Positions 38,901-50,383 of a DNA stretch of 64,000 bases are shown here, piece after piece. The notes beneath the pieces are model-generated. The model ran no database searches. It was given only the letters and a program-made list of their open reading frames with translations, and was not told where the DNA came from. This DNA is from Phallusia mammillata (taxonomy: Eukaryota; Chordata; Ascidiacea; Phlebobranchia; Ascidiidae), in assembly GCA_003260075.1 (NCBI GenBank), contig QLIY01000300.1:62001-126000 (forward strand), written 5' to 3'. Made by a program: the position numbers and the translations under genes. Position 1 is the first letter of the stretch, and every line of letters starts with the position of its first letter.

Positions 38901-40553
38901 TTAAATCTACAACCCCATCGACCCAATACACCACGATGTTGCTGACTGATCCGCCTGGGCTGCTTCCTTGTATCATGACGCCCAGTGTTTCGGCTTGTGG
39001 CATTTGAAAAGCTTTTGCCATTGCCCACGCTATTACTACAAAAAACATACTTTGACGTGTGTGCAAAATGTCCATATTTTCACATGATTTTTTATAGATG
39101 GCTCAAAATAACTAACTTGTTTCCTCATGTGACAAATGAAAGTCAACAAACAGTAACTTTTACCATTCTAATATTTGCATAACACCACAGCACTTCTTAA
39201 TCACAGTAATACAATCATAAACATTAAAAAATCAATGTTTTTAGCATGACGTTGCAGCACGATGACGCCATCAGTCAAAATAATGGTTATCATATCATTA
39301 CGTCATCGGCGTGATCCCCGGCATGTAACACTGTTATATCTCTGCTATATAAATAGCACAACTTTTTCTTCAAACGTTACCATCAAATATTTGTGAGAAA
39401 ATATGAAAGGCTTACGCGGCACCAAAAAGAGTTGTAGAAATACGCCAAACAGGTACGCTTTTGGTCTTTTGATGTAGTACCACAGGTCTTTGTAATTGAC
39501 CCCCATTCCAATACCAATCATCCCAACGCCGACAACTGTCCTAGAGGTTAAAAGCTACTATATTAACAAGAGTGAATTAGTAGGATGGCATTACAATGTC
39601 AATCTATTTTTTAGCATAACGCAAGTCCACAACATGATGTTGCATAAGGTGGTGAAGCTTTTGTGCAGCTGTGTTTTTTTGTGACCCACCCTTGACAAAG
39701 CGAACAGCATTATTACGCTTTAGTATTTATTTTTAATACCGGTAATTACACGCTATAATGTTATACACAGGTGTAAAGGTAGTAAAATTAAGTTTTATTT
39801 CGTTGAAAACTTCTGCTAAAGTTTGTCATTACACGCTGTGACGCTCCACACACGTCGACAAAATAAACCAATGAGCTTTCACATTTTTCCTGCTACACCA
39901 GTGTTTCTGAACCAGTGGGCCATGACCCACTGGTGAGCAAATAGGCCACAGAGCGACGAAAATGTTGAAATTTTATTTCTTTGAATTTATAATAAAACTG
40001 GTTACTTGTGTTCCGCAGCAAGTTTCGCACTAATGTATACATTGCAGTAAATATCTTTACCAAAAACCATGAATGCTCTCCACAACAAGCATAAACAAAA
40101 TGAGAGCATTTTGTCTTGTTAATGAGCCAGTGGGCCATGGGATTCTTACAAAATGTTTTCTGGGCCACATTAGAAAAGCGTTAAGAAACACTCTATACTT
40201 CACCTTTAAATATGCACCAATAATACGCGTCTTTCCAGTTATTTTGTGGAACCGTGAAATGTTAAAACAAACATTTTTGTGTGTGGAGATTTTTTAAAGT
40301 TTTTCAACCAGTAGATGGCTACAAAAGGTTATGAACTACTGTATTAGATACCTACGTTGTAACTATTACACCAGTGTTGCCGAAACCAATCCGTTGTCCT
40401 CCCGTAATATTTCCGCAGGACAAACCTAAAACAAAGAAGCCCAATAGTTAGAAAACATCATCTTAAGGCCGAAAGCTTTTCCGTACCTGTCCCATTTTCA
40501 CAACCACCTGCTGTTGTTAAGTCTGTTGTAAAACTTGGTGTTGTTAAATCCAT
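35911..40553 (-). CDS. SLC10 family sodium-dependent transporter, gene D (411 aa, long tail, one GC donor)
   Basis: Fourth member. Coding exons: 40487-40553, 40356-40425, 39416-39540, 38900-39035, 38411-38529, 37398-37492, 36786-36884, 35911-36435; the sum is exactly 412 codons with stop. The donor after exon 5 is GC (GGCAAGT) where the paralogues use GT. Thr-rich extracellular N-terminus with an NIT sequon; exon 4 has GGSVSN; exon 8 has VSVECALQNSQVAT with the sodium-site Glu/Gln. The C-terminal tail is the longest of the five, about 85 residues of repeated Glu/Lys/Asn-rich sequence (GENEKDG, VSENEED), probably cytosolic. Introns are enlarged by three MITE-like elements. Substrate unknown. 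Confidence 0.92.
37540..37716. mobile_element. hAT-type MITE, CAGTGGTG family, copy 2
   Basis: 177-bp element with termini CAGTGGTGGGATTT / AATCCCACCACTG, in an intron of SLC10 gene D. The flanks GGGCCCAG and GGGTCCAG match at 7 of 8 if the last G is shared. The interior matches the copies at 40941 and 42541. Confidence 0.8.
38567..38820. mobile_element. Possible hAT-derived repeat in SLC10 gene D intron
   Basis: It starts CAGGGGTCTCCAAAC, like other hAT termini here, and contains a GCGGCCCTCAG motif near its right side. The right terminus is not clear and no duplication is seen. End coordinate is approximate. Confidence 0.35.
39899..40341. mobile_element. hAT-type MITE with CAGTGTTTCTGAACC terminus
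   Basis: About 443 bp, with left end CAGTGTTTCTGAACC and right end GGTTATGAACTACTG (imperfect inverted repeat), in intron 2 of SLC10 gene D. The internal GTGGGCCATG motif recurs in inverted form. No matching 8-bp flanks. Confidence 0.6.
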
Positions 40554-40940
40554 TGTAGCTTGAAAATTATAACAATGTAAATCAGTTACAAAAATCCCAA
40601 CACACCTGCAAATGTATGGTTGAAAACACTTTTGTGACCATTTTGTAAATTGATTAATTTTTTTCAGTATTGTTGTGTTGATTCGAGTGTTATTATGGTT
40701 TTAACTATGCGACTTGAAGAGCGCTGTATACGTTCTACTATTACCCGTTTTAATTCTTACAACCTCGAGAAAGCCCTGTGCGTGTTTAACACAGAACACT
40801 GTTCGCGGTTCAACGAAAATTCGACTGAAGTGACCATGCAGGGCACATAAACAAATGTTGCGTTAACTGTTGAAAATTTTTCATATAACTGTTAAAAACA
40901 ACTTTGACAAGTTACACACAATATTGTTTTTATATATATC

Positions 40941-41120
40941 CAGTGGTGGGATTTACATTTTTTTGTCAGCCGGTTCTACCACAAAAGTCATATTTTTAAG
41001 CCGTTCTGTTACAAAAAGTCCATTGACAGTAACCACTGATTCTAACTGGTTCGCTGATTTCATAAAATTTAGTGAGACAGTTCTATAGAACCGGTGCGAA
41101 TCGGCTGAATCCCAACACTG
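40941..41120. mobile_element. hAT-type MITE, CAGTGGTG family, copy 3, perfect TSD
   Basis: 180-bp element flanked by perfect 8-bp direct repeats TATATATC (40933-40940 and 41121-41128). Termini CAGTGGTGGGATTT / AATCCCAACACTG. It is the left-hand version of the same locus as 42541-42684. Confidence 0.88.
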
Positions 41121-41126
41121 TATATA

Positions 41127-41128
<2 letters not shown>

Positions 41129-41180
<52 letters not shown>
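41129..41180. other. C-run (52), probable gap filler
   Basis: A pure C run directly after the MITE target-site duplication. In the parallel copy the same position (after 42692) holds about 15 bp of normal sequence, so the run replaces real sequence. Predicted Gly- or Pro-rich frames across it are artefacts. Confidence 0.75.
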
Positions 41181-42483
41181 ATACAAGTACGAAAGTAAAA
41201 AAAATCATCCGAAACAACGTTTCTGTGATTAACCTGACTTTTACCTGTAGTATCCGAAACTTATGTAAATCTGAAACTTACCTAACTGTTTAGCGGCTTG
41301 TATTGTTGCGTGAACTAAGAATGAATTTGGCTGTAGTAAGATTTAGTTTCACGAGGTTTCCGTATCCAGATATTGTCGCAATAGTAGCGATTTTAAAACT
41401 CTGTTTTATACATTTGAAGAGATTCAATATTTACACTTGAGTGTGTATTTAGTTTTTTCATAGTGTTGCAATTTAATGACCACGATCCTTTTTTACAGTC
41501 TAACCCAAATTGTACCTGAACAAAGGCGCTACAAAATTTGACACCTGCCGTAGACTTTTCTCGGAAATTTTAATATTCTTCTACCCATTTTGTATTTGAT
41601 ATTTTCCAGCAAGGCATTTAATTGAACTGTATGTTGCAAGAATTAAGCATTTGTTGCTGAGACTAAGTGATTAAGTTTTTGTCATATGTATTGATTAAAC
41701 TACATTTCGTACCTATAGTAGTACCAAAAGCTGTATATGGACCAATCGCCTTAGTTAGCTGTAAATTAACTGTATGAAATACCAAACAATGGCCGTTATT
41801 GTAAATAAAATATACCCTTGTTTAAATTATTGAAGAGTTCATTTCGAAAACAAAGTGCATTCTTGCAACTAAATTGTTATTTTTGAATCCCTTCTGTAGT
41901 AAATATGCCTCGAAGTTGGCCTGGCGATGGTTACTGATCTAATACCTTGCAATTTATGAGACAGCATCTATATTCGTATAGGCAAATCACACAAACTTTT
42001 ATTTTTAACTGAACAAATGTTACAACAACCTAAAAAGTCAGCATGTGAAGAAATCAGTAAAATTAATTGAACTATAATACAATGAAGTTAGTGTATGATT
42101 TTTGCAAGGCAAATGCATACGTGATTAACTTTATTATAAAGCACCATTATAATATGTGAAAACTAAATAAACAAGGTTAAAATTTATTGTAATCATACAA
42201 AAACTTAATATGAAAGCATGGGAACCATCGCAAGATACCCCCCCCCCTGTTATTATGGTTTTAACTATGCGACTTGAAGAGCGCTGTATACGTTCCACTA
42301 TTACCCGTTTCATTTCTTATAACCTCTAGAAAGCCCTGTGCGTGTTTAACACTGAACACTATTTGCCGCTCAACGAAAATTCGACTGAAGTGACCATGCA
42401 GGCACATAAACAAATGTTGCGTTAACTGTTGAAATTTTTTCATATAACTGTTAAAAACAACTTTAACAAGTTACACAGAATAT

Positions 42484-42485
<2 letters not shown>

Positions 42486-42540
<55 letters not shown>
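42486..42540. other. C-run (55), probable gap filler
   Basis: A pure C run replacing about 45 bp that is present in the parallel copy at 40926-40970, including the left end of a MITE. Confidence 0.75.
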
Positions 42541-42684
42541 ACCCGGTCCTGCCACAAAAGTCATATGTTTCAGCCGGTTTTGGTATAAAAAGTCATATGA
42601 CAGTAATAACTGGTTCGCTGATCTCAAAAAATTTAGTGAGACATTGCCATAGAACCGGTGCGAATCGGCTGAATCCCACCACTG
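42541..42684. mobile_element. hAT-type MITE, CAGTGGTG family, truncated allele-like copy
   Basis: Same insertion as 40941-41120 in the parallel copy: right terminus CCCACCACTG and right-hand duplication TATATATC (42685-42692) are present, while the left end is replaced by the C-run. Confidence 0.75.
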
Positions 42685-44348
42685 TATATATCCACATCTT
42701 AATAAATACAATTACGAAAGTAAAAAGCATCCGAAACAACGTTTCTGTCATGGACCTGACTTTTACCTGTAGTAAAAAAATCCAAAACTTACCTAACTGT
42801 TTAGCGACTTGTATTGTTGGGTGAACTAAGAATGAATTTGGCTGAAGTAAGATTTAGTTTCACGAGGTTCCCGTATCTAGATATTGTCGCAATAGTAGCG
42901 AATTTAAAACTCTGTTTTATACATTTGAAGAGATCTAATATTTACACTTCAGTGTGTACTTAGTTTTTTCATAGTGTTGCAATTTAATGACCACGATCCT
43001 TTTTTACAGTCTAACCGAAATTGTACCTGAACAAAAACGCTACAAAATTTGACCCCTGCCGTAGACTTTTCTCGGAAATTTTAATATTCTTCTGTCCATT
43101 TTGTTTTTAATGTTTCCCAGCAAGGCAGTTCATTGAACTTTATGATGCAAGAATTAAACATTTGTCGCTCAGACTAAGTGATTAAGTTTTTGTCATATGC
43201 ATTGATTTTTTTACTACTTTTCGTACCTATAGGAGTTCCAACTGCTGTATATGGACCAATCGCCTTAGTTAGCTGTAAGTTAACTGTATGAAATACCAAA
43301 CAATGGCCGTTACTGTGCATAAAATATACCCTTCTTTAAATTATTAAAGACTTCATTTCGAAAACAAAGTGCATTCTTGCAACAAAATTGTTATTTTTGA
43401 ATCCCTTCTGTAGTAAATATGCCTCGAAGTTGGCCTGGCGATGGTTACTGATCTAATACCTTGCAATTTTTAAGACAGCATCTATATTCGTAGAAGCAAA
43501 TAACACAAACTTTTATTTTCAACGAACAAATGTTAAAACAACCTAAAAAGTCAGCATGTGAAGAAATCAGTAAAATTAATTGAACTATCAGTTAGTGTAT
43601 GATTTTTGCAAGGCAAATGTAGACGTGATTAACTTTATTATAAAGCACCATTATAATATGTGAAAACTAAATAAACAAGGTTACAATTTATTGTAATCAT
43701 AAAAAAACCTAATATGAAAGCATGGAAACCATCGCAAGATGAACGCTATAGACAGTGCATTGTTTCCACCCAAAAGGTCTCATCATACAAAAACTGATGC
43801 AGCAAAATGGGCGTAAAACAACAAATCAGAGTGCATGATTCTTTGTACAGCGAACTTTTGCTATAACAGGCAAAAAATTTCAAAAAAAGTAGACACCGGT
43901 GCTTGTTACATGTGGTTGTTTTGGCAACGCATTGTAATTGTCTGTACAGACCCCCCCCCCTTCAATACTCATATTAGTAACTTAGTAGCTAAGTTTGCGT
44001 CTAAAAATAGTCATTTTTAAAATTAGCGTGGTGATAAGCTTTGGTAGTCCGTTTTTTTCATTATCAAACAAATGTTGTGCAGAATAGGAAAAACAATGCA
44101 GTAACGGGACAAGAACATTTCACGTCTTAACTTAGGACATTGCCGAAATACAAGTTTGTCACTGATGACCACGCGGCCTTTATCCTCAAGTTGAAAAGGT
44201 AAGAGAGTGCAAAAATTGTTTGGATACAAACTAAGAGTGTAAAATATGTGGCCAATAATTACGAACCACAGAATTGCTTGCGTGACTTTGCTGCAACAAA
44301 GAATCGTTTTATGAAAGCCTTGGTTTCCAAAAAATGTATCTTTATCTT

Positions 44349-44416
44349 TTACAATGGAATTTCCTTCTTCGTCGCTCCGGCATCGTTTGTATAGTTCGGA
44401 TTGTCCGTGCCCTTCT

Positions 44417-44504
<88 letters not shown>

Positions 44505-44542
44505 ACAATGAAAAGCAAAGTGAAAAATGCCGCATACGACAC
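44349..44542 (-). pseudogene. Broken copy of the last exon of SLC10 gene E
   Basis: Matches 45366-45542 at both ends, including the acceptor side and the stop codon, but its middle (about 70 bp in the intact copy) is replaced by 83 C (44422-44504). The glycine-rich frames read here come from that run. Probably the other allele with an unsequenced gap, not a separate gene. Confidence 0.75.
44422..44504. other. C-run (83), probable gap filler
   Basis: Pure C run replacing the central part of an exon copy. Its length is close to that of the missing exon sequence, as an estimated scaffold gap would be. Confidence 0.75.
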
Positions 44543-45365
44543 CTGTAAAAAAATGTTACGTGCTTACTTTGTACTTTATTGACATTTGGGGATGTACTCC
44601 AAATTATCTATTTAACCAAACACTATACTCATTACCCCGCTGATCTTGGTTTGACCGAGAATACTCAGGGTATTGTGCCCCCCCCCCTGTTTCCACCCAA
44701 AAGGTCTCATCATACAAAAACTGATGCAGCAAAATTGGCTTAAAACAACAAATCAGAGTGCATAACTCTTTGTACAGCGAATTTTTGCTATAACAGGCCA
44801 AAAATTTCAAAAAAGGAGACACCGGTGCTTGTTACGTGTGGTTGTTTTGGCATCGCATTATAATTGTCTGTGCAGGCTGAATTCCTTCATTGTAAGAAAT
44901 CATTTTCTTGTTTGAAGTATTCAACAACACATATTTTGATTTGCAAAAGCTGCACTTTACAATAATGCTCATAATATTTCAATACTCATATTAGTAACTT
45001 AGTAGCTAAGTTTGCGTCTAAAAATTGTCATTTTTAAAATTAGCGGGGTGATAAGCTTTGATAGTCGTTTTTTTTCATTATCAACCAAATGTTGTGCAGA
45101 ATAGGCAAAACAATGCAGTAATGGGAAAGGACACTTCACGTCTTAACTTAGGACATTGCGGAAATACAAGTTTGTCACCGATGACCACTCGGCCTTTATC
45201 CTCAAGTTGAAAAGGTAAGAAAGTGCAAAAAATGTTTGGATACAAACTAAGAGTGTAAAATATATGGCCAATAATTCCGAGTCACAGAATTGCTTGCGTG
45301 ACTTTGCTTCAACAAAGAAAAGTTTTATGAAAGCCTTGGTTTCCAAAAAAATGTATCTTTATCTT

Positions 45366-48300
45366 TTACAATGGAAGTTCCTTCTTCATCGCTTCAGCAT
45401 CGTTTGTGTAGGTCGGATTGTCCGTGCCCTTCTTGACGCGGTCATCCAGTTCTGGTGCGTTTACCTCGTCCTCATCCGGTTTAATCCAACCTTTCTTTTT
45501 GCCGACAATGAAAAGCAAAGTGAAAAATGCCGCATACGACACCTGTAAAAAATAGTACTTGCTTACTTAGTACTTTTTTGACATTTGGGGATGTAAATTT
45601 TTATCTATTATCTATTTAACCAAACACAATACCCATTACCCCGCTGATCTTGGTTTGACCGAGAATACTCAGGGTATTGTTACGTCACACGTATACGACG
45701 TAACGGTTATTTCCGGATCTTGACTTTTTGGCAATGCACTTTTGTCTATTTTTATTAAAGAGCAATGCTCGGTCGATGGGCCTTTTTCGACTCGGCTCCC
45801 CACAAACGGTTTACAAACATGATAAGTTATAAAGCCAATTTTAGACCGTTAAACCGTATTTACATTCGGTGTCTTAGGCGTTTGCGTGTTAAGCTTACCT
45901 GAAAGATATAATAAAGAAGAGGAAAGAGAAGAATCTGTAGTTGAAGTAACGGATTTTGTGTGAAGGTCAGTTGAATAACGGCAGCCGCCACTTGAACGTT
46001 TTGCAGGGCGATCTCTAGCGATATCGTGCGGCGAGCTTTACCTCCTAGTTTCACACATGGCACAAGCACGGCTAAGTAACCAACGATGAATGTGACGAGT
46101 GGCATGATGCAGGCGACCTGGAAAATATGAAATGTAAGTTGCTGCAGGTATACGAACCATGTCGCAGCCTACGGAAAATTAAAACCCACCACGACTTGTT
46201 TCCATGTCACGATGAACGCTTGACGACGTAATACTGACGTTACAATAAGGATCACGAGAATTGCCAGTGAAGCTGATATAATTAAAACCTGGAATGGAAA
46301 TGTGTTACTTCAACTTAAGTAAAACTAGAAATGTTTTCCTATGCAATGTTGGTTCTATTTTTTATTAGAGTTGTAAGCGGCCTGTAGACTATATAGGCCC
46401 GAACTTACAAAAATTGATAGATAAGGTATTTTATATGCAGTCCAAATAAATTAGTTAGTAATTAATTTCCTCGAATGTGACAGAGCATGATTTCAGGATA
46501 GAAGTTTGATCACTCTGACCTCAGTGACCCTACTCTAGTTTTTACACTTTAAAATGAGAAAATACAGTTTCACAAATGTTGGATCTACTGTATGTGGGCT
46601 ACTTCGATCAATTTATCTATACGAGCGATTTCGCAAATGTAAACTTTAACGGTTTCTTACCTACCAGTTGCAAAAACGAACTATACTTACTCTTGAGATT
46701 AGTGCTGCTTTCTTGGGAAACTTCCAGTTGAGAATCACACCGAAACATAGGGGAACCACCAAACATGCCAGGGTAATTCCTGAAATGGATGTTGGATGTA
46801 AATTTCTCTTCACTAGTGTTAGCTATGTTTGTGATTTGCTTTTTTGGTGAAGCAAGTTTGAAACTGTTTACCAAACCCGTCTTGACAAATTTATAGTTTA
46901 ACGCCCCCCCCCCCCCCCCCCCCCCCCCCCAACGCTTTATTAAACTATATTAACAATTGTTAGACTTAAATGTGGTTAATAAACTTTTTGCGCTTTACAC
47001 CTCATTCTTACCCTACTTCCATTCAAAAGTAAATACAAAATGGCATTTTTTTCAACAACACATAACAAAGGTGATCAACTTTTTGGTTTAATTATTTTGG
47101 TACTCATAAGCATCATTTTACCTATCTCTTGGAATGGAATCACAAATGAAGTTATATTTTCCGCCGATTGAAAAATGAACAACCAAAGAGGAAGGGTACC
47201 CAATGCAAGGAGCGTTGATGTCGCTGTCATTACAACACTGAAAAAGAAAAATGAATATTTTCAAAAACGTGGTAAATTAGGCTGCATCACAATTAAAATT
47301 GAGTGACTAATACAAGCAAGTTTTAATCAATTAACGTGGGCTAAAAAAAGTATTCATTTGAAAAACAAAGAAGGCCTAAATCAATTTAACTTTAAAAGAA
47401 TACATTGTTTATTAATAAATATTGTTTAAGGTGTAGGAACCCATAAGTTGCTGGGGCAAAATACCAACTTCCATAATTTTGATTTAAATTTAGAAAACAT
47501 ACACTGTGCATTTACAAGTTTGTTCCAAGTGATGTTACTATTTAGGTACGTGCACTGGCGTAGAGTGCGGGGGTGCCGCGCACCCCCGGCCTTAACCTTT
47601 GTATAACATAACGTCAAAATCGCATCTTTGTTCAGGTTACGTCGGTTTAATTAAAACGTGTTTCCAGCTAAACAAATGCGCTTGCATTCACGCCATTGAT
47701 CGAACAGACATTGGCTGAAACGTAACAATTGTAATTGTTTCGCAATAAATGGGCATTTTAANTATTAGACGCACAGCAAACGTTCCAATCGAACACAAAG
47801 AAATTGCGCCAAGTGTCTATTTGCAAATTAATGTGATAGAAACTACATGCTAAAGCACGTAAAAGATGTCGTTATTTGGTCTCATACGGGTACAGATACT
47901 GTACATGTAATGGCATCATTTTTGGAAGATCAAACGGCGCACCCCCGGTATTTTTTAAAACTCTACGCCTATGGGTACGTGTTTTGCGTGATATATGGTT
48001 TAACAAATCGTGTTGGTATTTGGATGACCCAATGATTCATTTCAGCTGTAGTTCATGATCGAACGTTGTGGTAATAAGTTATGCATCAACACTGGGTTCA
48101 ATGCACTGCAGGTTGGTAAAACTTCGTCGCAACCAGTTAGTCGTGCATGACAAACCCTCGTTCCGTGACGTTGTTAAGCTCAATGAACCTACGGCCAAAA
48201 GCCGTTGCCAACCCCCCCGAAAACCACTTGTTTCTGTGGAAGGTGTCTCACAAAATCAAAGATGCTATGCTGCAGTTGTTTCAGATAGCACTTCTTTCGA

Positions 48301-50383
48301 AGTGCTTTGGTTTTTCGGTAAACGTTAGGATTAGGTTGCTACATTGTCAATGTTGGTTTAATATGTTGAAATAAGATCAACGTTTGTGATTGATATGATA
48401 GGAGACAAGCCATTATCTGCCTTGGCTTTTAAATTGGAAAACCAAATGCGTTTGAAAGTGTAGGTTTAAAGGGTCTGTCTATTGGAATACTATCAATAGC
48501 CAACCACAGTAATAGTGCACATAAAACCTTGAACACTCGTCGTCACGTAAGCTTGCCCATGTGTAACCCCCGGGTCTGTCTAGCCTGTAGCCTTTAAATT
48601 GGTTGGACCATATCGTCGCACCATTTCCGTTTAATTTCTTGATGTTAATTTTTAAAATAGCTAAATTCGGGCCCGAGGCTTAGTAGATAGAGAACACCGT
48701 GCTTGGGTTCACAAGAGTTCGCAATTTTGAACTTTAAAAACTTAAGGTTACCTGAGGTCAACGATTCCATCCATCCAATACACCACTATGTTGCTTGTCG
48801 TTCCGCCAGGACAACTTCCCTGAATCATGACCCCCAATGCCTGGGCTTGTGGCATCCTGAACATCTTCGCCATTGCCCAACCAATAACTGTAAAAAATGT
48901 GAACTTGTTATTAAGTTTCTAGGAAATTGTATTGCTTACACAAATGATGTTGATCGCAGATTTTGACAAGGTAACACATTAAGAATTTTTTGGGAGCGGA
49001 TTTTACTTCGCTGTTTACCTCTCAGTATACCTTTAAAATGTCCCGACTTTTAGGTTCACTTTATGGTGGATATATTTGTTCAAAATTGTTTACATCTACA
49101 TTTTGGTTTTAACCGCGCATGTAAAAAGTATACCATGACACAGAAGATTAGGTGATAAAATCACGCCATATTCTACGACTAAACCTATACTACTTGTGAT
49201 GAACGTGTTTAACAAAAATCCAACTAAACACAATTTTGTAACCACTGTGCTGGGTTAACCAGTGTTAAGTAAGACAAATCCAATTGCGCCGCAAAATACT
49301 CGTTTCAGCGGCGGAGTAAACGACTTTGATCCTATTTTTTGGCAAGAACTTACGTGGAACCAGCAAAAGTTGCAAAAGCACCCCGGTTAAAAAAGCTTTG
49401 GGTCGTTTCAGATAATACCAGAGAGTTCTGTAATGAACAGTACACCCGATTCCGATCATCCCAAAACCAACAACAATCCTGGAAAACATAAATTAACAAT
49501 CATTTCAAAGGTTACCAAACGGCTGCAGGCTACTAAATACCCAAAGTAGTCTATATCTTTTTGTTTTGTTAATTTGAGTCGTTCAAAACGTTAATTAGAT
49601 AAAAAAAGAAACGCACAAATAACCTGTTTTTAAAATAAGCAAGAACTTAGCCTACCTATTTTTGTTTTTTCACGGGGTTCGAACCCAGGACACTCCCGGG
49701 GACGAATCCCGATCAGTTTTTTTTTATTCTGTATATGGGTCAGGCGCGCTGGACAATAGGTCTTCTTGGTGGTATGCATAGTTAGGCCCTACTTTATATT
49801 TTACGGTTCGAACCCAGGACTCTCCCGGGGACGAATCCCGATCAGGGTTTTTATGTCTATATATGGGTCAAGCGCCAGACCGTTTGGCCAAGTTTTTCCG
49901 AAAAGAGTTTTTATTGAACGCTATTTGTTTTTTTAATGTAGCCTACTGTGCTGACAATGAAAATTTGTTTCCAAAACAAAATAAGCTTGGAACATTGTAT
50001 TGTGATAACATGCTTTCCACATAGCTTTTGCGCATGACAATTTTGAATCAATTCGTCAATAACAGAACTGCCAACAAGACAGAAACCCTGAGAATATAAT
50101 CTATATGTAATCTATTGCTCACGTGGTCACGATGTAGATAATGGTGGTCTGTGATAGTCCTCCACTACCAGCACTGCCCGTCATGTTAGCCGGCGTTGTA
50201 ACGTCTGCAAAAACGAAAAATTGTTAGCAATAGGTTTAAATAGGAACATTATTCAGCTTTGGGGAAAGTAAATAGCTTTGGAAGCCTGACACAAAACGTT
50301 CATCTCGCTAATTATTTGTGATATTAAAACTTACTGCCCATATTCATCGTTGACATCTCCATGTTTGTTGCCATCGTCGTCAT
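45366..50383 (-). CDS. SLC10 family sodium-dependent transporter, gene E (363 aa, nine exons)
   Basis: Fifth and first-transcribed-side member of the array. Coding exons: 50335-50383, 50123-50204, 49354-49478, 48752-48887, 47122-47237, 46691-46779, 46190-46288, 45899-46117, 45366-45542; the sum is 364 codons with stop, GT/AG throughout. The eighth exon of its paralogues is split here by an extra intron (45543-45898). The N-terminus is Met/Thr-rich with an NMT sequon; exon 4 has the SN pair after CPGGT; exon 8 has ISLEIALQNVQVAA with the sodium-site Glu/Gln. The 89-nt exon 6 groups it with gene A. The tail is short and charged, ending KKELPL. A 27-C run (46904-46930) lies in an intron only. 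Substrate unknown. Confidence 0.93.
46904..46930. other. C-run (27), probable gap filler
   Basis: Pure C run in the intron between exons 5 and 6 of SLC10 gene E. No flanking duplicate was evident. It is the last C-type run; every later run is G. Confidence 0.6.
47553..47973. mobile_element. hAT-type MITE with perfect 8-bp TSD
   Basis: 421-bp element with inverted termini CACTGGCGTAGAGT / ACTCTACGCCTATG (12 of 14 paired), followed inward by the inverted GCGCACCCCCGG motif. Perfect 8-bp direct repeats GGTACGTG flank it (47545-47552 and 47974-47981). It lies in an intron of SLC10 gene E and contains a single N (47762). Confidence 0.88.
49671..49760 (-). mobile_element. tRNA-derived SINE, copy 2
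   Basis: Minus-strand copy in an intron of SLC10 gene E, with GGGTTCGAACCC-like box B in reverse complement at its left and a T-rich tail to the left of that. The middle matches the copy at 55736; the box-A end is degraded. Confidence 0.75.
49802..49893 (-). mobile_element. tRNA-derived SINE, copy 3
   Basis: Minus-strand copy 40 bp from copy 2. Box B (GGTTCGAACC) and a box-A-like TTGGCCAAACGGTCTGGCGC are both recognisable in reverse complement. Confidence 0.75.

Larger units (their letters stand above)
40689..43750. repeat. 1.5-kb near-duplicate pair joined by 10 C
   Basis: Copy 1, 40689-42237, and copy 2, 42248-43750, run in parallel with scattered substitutions and small indels. The joint is 42238-42247. 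In copy 1 a 52-C run (41129-41180) stands where copy 2 has ordinary sequence; in copy 2 a 55-C run (42486-42540) stands where copy 1 has the left end of a MITE. Confidence 0.85.
40554..45365. other. Intergenic between SLC10 genes D and E, inflated by near-duplicates
   Basis: Two large near-duplicates make up almost all of this stretch: 40689-42237 with 42248-43750, and 43761-44677 with 44688-45680. Each pair is joined by exactly 10 C. Collapsing them would leave about 2.5 kb between the genes, like the other intergenic gaps of the cluster. No independent gene seen. Confidence 0.75.
43761..45680. repeat. 0.9-kb near-duplicate pair joined by 10 C, covering the last exon of SLC10 gene E
   Basis: Copy 1 is 43761-44677 and copy 2 is 44688-45680; the joint is 44678-44687. 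Copy 2 contains the intact last exon of gene E. Copy 1 is also interrupted by C-runs at 43951-43960 and 44422-44504. Confidence 0.85.

Noticed and set aside
44023..44582. Polyglycine or polyproline proteins across the 83-C run, and similar ones near 41 and 42.5 kb
   Set aside because: They exist only because a homopolymer run keeps all three frames open; parallel copies show ordinary non-repetitive sequence there.
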